Positions 22,957 to 27,255 of a DNA stretch of 27,255 bases are shown in pieces (the first letter of the stretch is position 1; each line of letters starts with the position of its first letter). Source of the stretch: Anaerolineae bacterium (lineage in GTDB: Bacteria; Chloroflexota; Anaerolineae; B4-G1). The stretch is taken from contig JAUWNP010000043.1 in the NCBI GenBank assembly GCA_030612585.1, positions 1-27,255 on the forward strand, in the 5' to 3' direction. Below the pieces are notes generated by a model that was not told where the DNA came from, made no database searches, and was given only the letters and a program-made list of their open reading frames with translations. The position numbers and the translations under genes are program-made.

Positions 22957-23643
22957 ATGAAACAACGTTCAATGTGGTTAACCCTGATCGTATTGATAAC
23001 AGCCGGCCTTGCATGCGCCATTCCTTCCATTCCTTCCGGCATCAGAACCATCAAAGGCTCTGGCAATGTAGTCACCGCAGACAGAGACGTAAGTGGTTTT
23101 GACAGCGTCGCCCTGTTGGGCTTCGGCAGAGTGATCATCACCCAGGGTGACGGGGAATCGCTGACGGTCGAAACCGACGATAACCTGATGCAGTATATCG
23201 AGACCGAAGTCAGGGGTGGGACGCTCGAACTGGGCTTCACCGAAGACGATTTACTCCTCAATCCCAGCGAGTCAATCATCTTCCGCTTGAGTCTGATAGA
23301 CCTGGCCGCACTCGACTCGTCAGGCGCAGGCAAATTCGAGATTGATGAGTTGGAGACGGATCGCCTGGAGATTACGCTGAGCGGGGCGGGCGACATCACA
23401 ATTGACTCGCTGAGCGCCACCGACCTGGTCGTCACGGTCAACGGTGCAGGTCAGGTCGAGCTGGCCGGGCAGATAAAGACGCAGGAGATTACACTGAACG
23501 GATTGGGCAACTACGTCGCCCCCGACCTGGAAAGCCAGACGGCGACGGTGCGCGTGCCCGGCGGCGTGGAGTACTATGGCAGCCCCCACGTGACCCAAGA
23601 CATCAGCGGCGTCGGCAGTGTAACGAGCCGGGGCGACAAGTAA
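22957..23643 (+). CDS. Head GIN domain (DUF2807) lipoprotein or exported protein
   Basis: A 228-residue protein with a signal peptide. The AGLAC end (Cys20) is a weak lipobox. The body has the head-GIN pattern: IKGSGNVVTADRDVSGFDSV, VIITQGDGESLTVETDDN, then beta-helical repeats LDSSGAGKFEID, LSGAGDITID and NGAGQVELAG, and a PHVTQDISGVGSV end. It probably sits outside the membrane. It is tightly linked (4 bases) to the DUF4342 gene. This fold is shared with the beta domains of the LiaF-like neighbours, which suggests a common ancestry or binding partner. Confidence 0.9.
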   Translation: MKQRSMWLTLIVLITAGLACAIPSIPSGIRTIKGSGNVVTADRDVSGFDSVALLGFGRVIITQGDGESLTVETDDNLMQYIETEVRGGTLELGFTEDDLLLNPSESIIFRLSLIDLAALDSSGAGKFEIDELETDRLEITLSGAGDITIDSLSATDLVVTVNGAGQVELAGQIKTQEITLNGLGNYVAPDLESQTATVRVPGGVEYYGSPHVTQDISGVGSVTSRGDK

Positions 23644-23704
23644 GGCGGTCAGGCAGAGGAAGGCCAGATGGGGCGGAAGAAAGAACGTCCGTAGGCGGAT
23701 AAGT

Positions 23705-23720
23705 CGGACGTATACGTCCG
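23705..23720. repeat. Perfect 16-bp palindrome
   Basis: CGGACGTATACGTCCG. An additional ACGTCCG (23685-23691) lies 13 bases before it, so alternative hairpins are possible. It could be an operator or a repeat remnant. Confidence 0.6.
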
Positions 23721-23780
23721 CAGCATCCGACGGGAGTGGAGCAAAGCACAGTCTTTGCCAACCATCAGGCCATCACCCCC

Positions 23781-23853
23781 CGTCACCGGTCGTGGTGAAG
23801 GGAGCGAGGCCGGACGGTTTGCATTTGTGCCAGCGCTGCCGTCAGGATATGAT
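23781..23853 (+). promoter_or_regulatory. Copy of LuxR-type upstream element with possible promoter
   Basis: CACCGGTCGTGGTGAAGG, GGACGG and TATGATTGGG occur in the same order as at 26424-26480. TTGTGC (23825-23830), 17 bases and TATGAT (23848-23853) form a possible promoter. No LuxR sequence follows; the LiaF-like gene at 23956 does. Confidence 0.45.
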
Positions 23854-23955
23854 TGGGGCGGACAAAACGAACGGTAGGAGGAACGTTATGTAAGAGAAGA
23901 ACATGGTGTATATCGCTCATTCGCGTTTCAGTGCAAACTTGCCAGGAGGGTTACA

Positions 23956-24882
23956 ATGAGAGAAAGAGAAGAAAAACACGGTGATCGTCGTCGGTATCCT
24001 AGTTTAGTATGGCCCATTATCCTCATCACGGCCGGTGTGCTTTTTCTATTGAGCAACATGGGCATCCTGGACGTGAACTTTTGGGAGTTGTGGCGCTTGT
24101 GGCCGGTACTGCTCATTCTGGCCGGCCTCGAGATCATTCTCGGCCGGCGTTCCTTTCTGGGAAACATCATCGTCCTGATTATCACCATCGCCGTCGTCGT
24201 GGGCGTGGTCATCCTTCTCATAGCAGCGCCCGATGTGCTGACGCCATCCATTTCTGGCGGCGTTGACCACATTGCTGAACCGCTGGAGGGGGTTGAGCGG
24301 GCCAATCTGGAGGTTGACTTTGCGGCCGGCCAGCTTGACATCAGCCGACTGACCGATTCATCTTCCCTGATAGAAGGAACTCTGGAACTGGCAACCAAGC
24401 GCAAGCCTACCTGGGAGATAGACAGGAAAAGTGGCCGGGCCGACATGACCCTGAAATACGAACAGGGCTTCGAAAACTGGAGTTGGCGCGGAGGCGATGA
24501 GTGGGACCTGCGCCTCTCCCCCGAGGTGGGCCTTTCCCTGAAAGTGGACGTGGGCGCAGGCAGTGCAACGATAGATCTGACCGGCCTCGACATCCGGGAT
24601 TTGAACGTAGAAGCTGGCGCCAGTCAGACCACCGTCGTTTTTCCAGAAGAAGGCGATTTCTCTGCCACGCTCGACAGCGGTGTGGGCGCATTGGTGCTGG
24701 AGATTCCAGAGAAGATGGCAGCACGGGTACGGGTCGACCGGGGCCTCAGTGCACTGGACATCTCTCGCCGATTCGAGAAAGAAGGCGACGTTTACCTGAC
24801 CGACGACTGGCAGACAAATGAGAATCGCGTTGACCTGGAGATTGACATTGGCGTTGGGCTTGTGACCGTGCGGGAGCCGTAG
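23956..24882 (+). CDS. LiaF-like membrane protein with beta-rich domain
   Basis: A 308-residue protein. After a charged N terminus, three hydrophobic helices (PIILITAGVLFLLSNMGI, LWPVLLILAGLEIILG, IIVLIITIAVVVGVVILLIA) are followed by a beta-rich part with VDFAAGQLDISRL, VDVGAGSATIDLTG, VEAGASQTTVVFP and DIGVGLVTV repeats. This is the LiaF/toast_rack architecture, as in the gene at 21849 but with one extra helix. CCAGGAGGG lies before ATG 23956. It probably starts a second run of related genes. Confidence 0.87.
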   Translation: MREREEKHGDRRRYPSLVWPIILITAGVLFLLSNMGILDVNFWELWRLWPVLLILAGLEIILGRRSFLGNIIVLIITIAVVVGVVILLIAAPDVLTPSISGGVDHIAEPLEGVERANLEVDFAAGQLDISRLTDSSSLIEGTLELATKRKPTWEIDRKSGRADMTLKYEQGFENWSWRGGDEWDLRLSPEVGLSLKVDVGAGSATIDLTGLDIRDLNVEAGASQTTVVFPEEGDFSATLDSGVGALVLEIPEKMAARVRVDRGLSALDISRRFEKEGDVYLTDDWQTNENRVDLEIDIGVGLVTVREP

Positions 24883-24937
24883 ACAAGATGCAGGTTGCAA
24901 AAGCAATCTGATAGGTTTTGATATAAGTGAGGTAGAC

Positions 24938-25057
24938 ATGCGTGACAAAGGGCAGATCATTATAGGTGCTGTGATCGTCTTTGTCGGGCTGATATTCCTG
25001 ATCGGCAACGTGCTAAACGTCAATGTCTGGGCTTTACTCACCAACAATCAATCTTGA
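24938..25057 (+). CDS. Very small LiaF-type membrane protein, probably truncated
   Basis: A 39-codon frame: MRDKGQIIIGAVIVFVGL, then IFLIGNVLNVNVWALL and a short tail. This is the first helix and loop of a DUF5668-type protein. Longer relatives continue with a second helix after a WALxWP-like turn; here TNNQS and a stop follow. GTGAGGTAG upstream gives a poor ribosome-binding site. It may be a decayed gene or a single-helix protein. Confidence 0.55.
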   Translation: MRDKGQIIIGAVIVFVGLIFLIGNVLNVNVWALLTNNQS

Positions 25058-25079
25058 GCGTAGAAAGGAGAGTGAAACT

Positions 25080-25745
25080 ATGAAAACACAATCTATGAAG
25101 CAAGGGATAGTCTGGGGCGGGCTGCTGATCCTCTTGGGTGCCGTGCTGCTGGTGGAAGCGTTCACCGATCTCAGCGCCTGGGCATGGGTCGCTATGCTGG
25201 CCGCTGGCGGACTGGGCGCATTCGGCGTCTACCTCACGGATCGTTCCGAGTGGGCGTTGCTTATTCCGACCTACGTGATGTGGGCAGTCGCCGTGCTGGT
25301 AGCGCTGATCGAGTTGAATATCTTACAAGACCCGTTCATCGCCACCTACGTTCTGACGGCCATCGCGCTGCCGTTCCTGGTAGTCTTTCTGCGCAACCGC
25401 GACCAGTGGTGGGCGCTCATCCCGGCCTATGTCTTGCTGATCGTCGGCGTGATGATTGGGCTGACTGAAGGAGGGGTTCTCAGCGACCTTCTGGTTCCGG
25501 CGTACATCTTGTTCGCCATTGCAGTCCCGTTCTTTGTAGTTTATGTGCGCAATACCCAGCAATGGTGGGCGCTCATCCCCGCTGGGATTCTGGCCGTTAT
25601 AGGGCTGTCATTTCTCATCGCCGAAGCCGCGGTCCAGTACGTTGCGCCCGTAGCGTTGGTCCTCGTGGGCGTCTGGATCCTGGTGCGCCAGTTCACGCGC
25701 AAAGAGCCGGTTGGCCCGGAGGCCGATCAACCCCCGGTTGAGTGA
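25080..25745 (+). CDS. Membrane protein with three internal repeats
   Basis: A 221-residue, about eight-helix protein. ATG 25080 follows GAAAGGAG; the frame is open to 25023 without a better start. A unit of about 50 residues repeats three times, each opening with a W(A)LIP motif (WALLIPTYVMWAV, WWALIPAYVLLIV, WWALIPAGILAVI). The first two units close with a VVFLRNRDQ- or VVYVRNTQQ-type loop, and the third runs into the VRQF tail. The opening helix (GIVWGGLLILLGAVLLVEAF) is of LiaI/DUF5668 type. Function unknown; context suggests envelope stress. Confidence 0.8.
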   Translation: MKTQSMKQGIVWGGLLILLGAVLLVEAFTDLSAWAWVAMLAAGGLGAFGVYLTDRSEWALLIPTYVMWAVAVLVALIELNILQDPFIATYVLTAIALPFLVVFLRNRDQWWALIPAYVLLIVGVMIGLTEGGVLSDLLVPAYILFAIAVPFFVVYVRNTQQWWALIPAGILAVIGLSFLIAEAAVQYVAPVALVLVGVWILVRQFTRKEPVGPEADQPPVE

Positions 25746-25775
25746 GCGCGGCTGACGTGAGTTGTTGGATTCGTT

Positions 25776-25838
25776 ATGATTCTGATTGGGATCGGCGTCA
25801 TTGTACTGGTCAAAGCTGTTTTCTTGCGCGAAGAATAG
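25776..25838 (+). pseudogene. Fragment of a LiaF/DUF5668-type gene
   Basis: A 20-codon frame, MILIGIGVIVLVKAVFLREE, matching the end of the second helix and basic tail of this protein type. No upstream half is present and no ribosome-binding site is visible. It lies between two related genes and looks like the remains of a deleted copy. Confidence 0.45.
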
Positions 25839-25856
25839 TTGAGAAAGGGGGAAATT

Positions 25857-26297
25857 ATGTCTGACCGAGAGCGTCATAGAAAAGAGGACGAGAAGCAAGA
25901 GGAAAAATGGGACGAAAAGTGGCGTGAGGAAAAATGGGACGAGAAGTGGCGTCGTGACCCGCTCAGCGCCATTGTGTGGGCCGCTATCCTCATTTGGATC
26001 GGTGTGGTGTTGCTCATAGGAAATATGGGGCTCCTCGACAATCTGAGTATCCTGGGTCGCCGCGTAGAAGCATGGTCGTTTGGCTTCCTCGGGGCCGGAG
26101 CGATAGTGCTTCTGGAGGTGGTCGCTCGCCTGCTCGTGCCGGCCTACCGGCGGGCGGTGGGAGGCACCCTCGTCTTCGCTGCCATCCTGTTGGGCGTCGG
26201 GTTGGGGGAGATAGTGGGCTGGGTTGTGATCGGGCCGCTGGTTCTGATCGCCCTCGGCGTGTCTGTATTGTTACGCGGCCTCTTCCGGCGCGACTGA
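25857..26297 (+). CDS. Small membrane protein with charged repeat N terminus
   Basis: A 146-residue protein. The first 35 residues are highly charged and contain EEKWDEKWR twice in tandem. About four helices follow, starting IVWAAILIWIGVVLLIGNMG, a DUF5668-like pattern. Start ATG 25857 has GAAAGGGGG upstream; the frame opens slightly earlier, at 25839. It ends the LiaF-like array. The charged N terminus may form a cytosolic helix for protein contact; this is a guess. Confidence 0.8.
   Translation: MSDRERHRKEDEKQEEKWDEKWREEKWDEKWRRDPLSAIVWAAILIWIGVVLLIGNMGLLDNLSILGRRVEAWSFGFLGAGAIVLLEVVARLLVPAYRRAVGGTLVFAAILLGVGLGEIVGWVVIGPLVLIALGVSVLLRGLFRRD
25899..25952. repeat. 27-bp tandem duplication inside a coding region
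   Basis: Two head-to-tail 27-base units (25899-25925 and 25926-25952) differ at one base (GACGAA versus GACGAG). They encode EEKWDEKWR twice. The length is a multiple of three, so copy-number change would keep the frame. Confidence 0.85.
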
Positions 26298-26423
26298 CCG
26301 ACACCGGAAGGTCCGCTCAGCCTACAGTCGGCCCAGATTGAACAACTGAATACTGTATCACGAAAAACCCTTCGGCTAGACTCGAGACAAGTTCGCTCAG
26401 AACAGCGCCCCGCATCTTTCGTC

Positions 26424-26476
26424 CACCGGTCGAGGTGAAGGAAGCGTGACAGCGGACGGCTTGATCTGAGTATGAT
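26424..26476 (+). promoter_or_regulatory. Upstream element and promoter of the third LuxR remnant
   Basis: CACCGGTCGAGGTG and GGACGG precede TGACAG (26447-26452), an 18-base spacer and TATGAT (26471-26476). ATG 26489 is 12 bases after the -10 box, so the transcript would have almost no leader, as seems true for the intact gene at 4870. Confidence 0.5.
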
Positions 26477-26488
26477 TGGGATGGGCAA

Positions 26489-27167
26489 ATGGCTACCCCA
26501 CTCTTGAAAACCAAACTGTATATCCCCCCCCGTCCGGCCAGAACTAGTCTCGCGCCCGCGCCTGCTCGAACGGCTGGACGCGGGGCTGCACCGCAAACTG
26601 ACCCTCATCTCCGCCCCGGCCGGCTTCGGCAAGACCACACTGTTGAGCGAGTGGGTCGCTGGCTGCGAGCGGCCCGTCGCCTGGCTCTCGCTGGACGAAG
26701 GGGATAACGACCTGTCCCGCTTCCTGGCCTACTTTGTCGCCGCCTTGCAAACCACCGCCACGAGCCCCGCCACGAGTACTCGCGGTGGTACTCGCGGTGG
26801 CATTGAAGGCAATGTTGGGCAAGGGCTATTGGCCGCGCTTCAATCCCCTGGTCCGATCAACGTCGAATCGGTTCTGACCACCTTGCTCAATGAGATTGCG
26901 GGACTCCCAGATAACCTGATCCTCATCCTCGACGACTATCACGTGATCGAATCCAAACCAGTTGACAATGCTCTCACCTTTACCCTCGACCATCTGCCCC
27001 CACAAATACACCTGGTCATCGCCAGCCGGAGCGATCCGTCCTTACCCCTATCACGCCTGCGTGCCCGCGGCCAAATGACCGAGATACGCGCCGATGATCT
27101 GCGCTTTACACTCGAGGCTCTTTGGGATTTCGCATGGGAGGGCCACATATGGGGGTACTCCGGCTAG
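26489..27167 (+). pseudogene. MalT-type LuxR gene, frameshifted and truncated
   Basis: From ATG 26489 the frame reads MATPLLKTKLYIPP. A run of eight C (26524-26531) then shifts it; the other remnants have seven at this place. In the corrected frame the sequence continues SRPRLLERLDAGLHRKLT, GFGKTT, WLSLDEGDND, the Walker B LILDDYHVI and RADDLRFTLE, all matching the intact regulator. Similarity stops at about 27115. A foreign tail (ALWDFAWEGHIWG) and a stop at 27167 follow, so the helical and DNA-binding parts are lost. A repeat insert lies at 26757-26801. If the C tract varies by slippage, only a truncated NTPase fragment would be made. Confidence 0.85.
26757..26801. repeat. In-frame repeat insert in the third LuxR remnant
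   Basis: GCCACGAGTACTCGCGGTGG and GTACTCGCGGTGGC adjoin a GCCACGAGCCC, forming overlapping inverted and direct repeats. They encode TSPATSTRGGTRGG, where the intact gene has only TVDAG between ALQT and the following IGQ. Confidence 0.65.
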
Positions 27168-27255
27168 GCGAATCGGCGATAGCCCTCAAGGTCAAGGTAA
27201 ATGCGTTGGAATAGAGTTGTGACCCTGGTAATGCCATAACAGCGCCGCTTAATCG
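27168..27255. other. Window end, no feature assigned
   Basis: Nothing coding is evident. TTGTGACCCTGGTAAT (27217-27232) resembles TTGTAACCCTGGTTAAT upstream of the 14704 gene, which may be chance. Confidence 0.3.

Larger units (their letters stand above)
23644..23955. other. 312-bp intergenic region with palindrome and LuxR-type upstream element
   Basis: No gene of normal size. It holds a perfect 16-bp palindrome (23705-23720), an element shared with the region before the 26489 LuxR remnant (23781-23853), and AGGAGG followed by ATG-TAA (23888-23893). A short frame from ATG 23903 (19 codons with stop) ends by overlapping the start codon of the next gene. Confidence 0.6.

Overview
The window looks like a chromosomal accessory region of a GC-rich bacterium, most likely Chloroflexota (Anaerolineae-like). 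This is inferred from gene content, not from a marker gene. The clues are a MalT-type LuxR regulator, CPBP membrane proteases, ABC-2 exporters, tandem LiaF-like membrane proteins with DUF4342 and head-GIN proteins, and many short palindromic repeats lying inside open reading frames. Every convincing gene is on the + strand.

Layout. 1-125: 3' end of an IS1-family transposase. 169-4812: CPBP protease, then lipoprotein, methyltransferase and membrane-anchored alpha/beta hydrolase, the last three overlapping or coupled. 4870-7662: intact MalT-like LuxR regulator interrupted in frame by at least four repeat-like inserts. 7663-9015: a CTACCC-rich promoter, a small conserved protein and a second CPBP protease. 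9047-14247: export cluster of two paralogous ABC ATPase/permease pairs flanking an MFS transporter. 14252-18040: decayed, repeat-rich stretch with two LuxR remnants, two membrane-protein genes, a serine-hydrolase pseudogene and large palindromes. 18128-20150: PAS histidine kinase and OmpR-type regulator. 20224-21031: a PhoB-box-like promoter, a stand-alone receiver protein and a GYD-domain protein. 21312-26297: two runs of LiaI/LiaF-like membrane proteins, a DUF4342 protein and a head-GIN lipoprotein. 26421-27167: a frameshifted, truncated third LuxR remnant.

How it may work together. The two-component system plus the LiaF-like arrays resembles an envelope-stress module: kinase senses, regulator binds 11-bp-period TTCAGG repeats ahead of a small receiver protein, and the membrane and surface-domain proteins would be outputs or modulators. 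The ABC/MFS/CPBP cluster fits export of, or defence against, a membrane-active compound. The LuxR protein may control the CTACCC promoter just downstream of its own gene. All of these functional links are inference.

The most unusual features are (i) several repeat families inserted in frame in coding sequence, visible by comparing LuxR copies within the window; (ii) three remnants of the 5' end of a LuxR gene plus a shared upstream element; (iii) a three-copy intergenic hairpin element that in one copy supplies a gene's stop codon; and (iv) the TTCAGG promoter.
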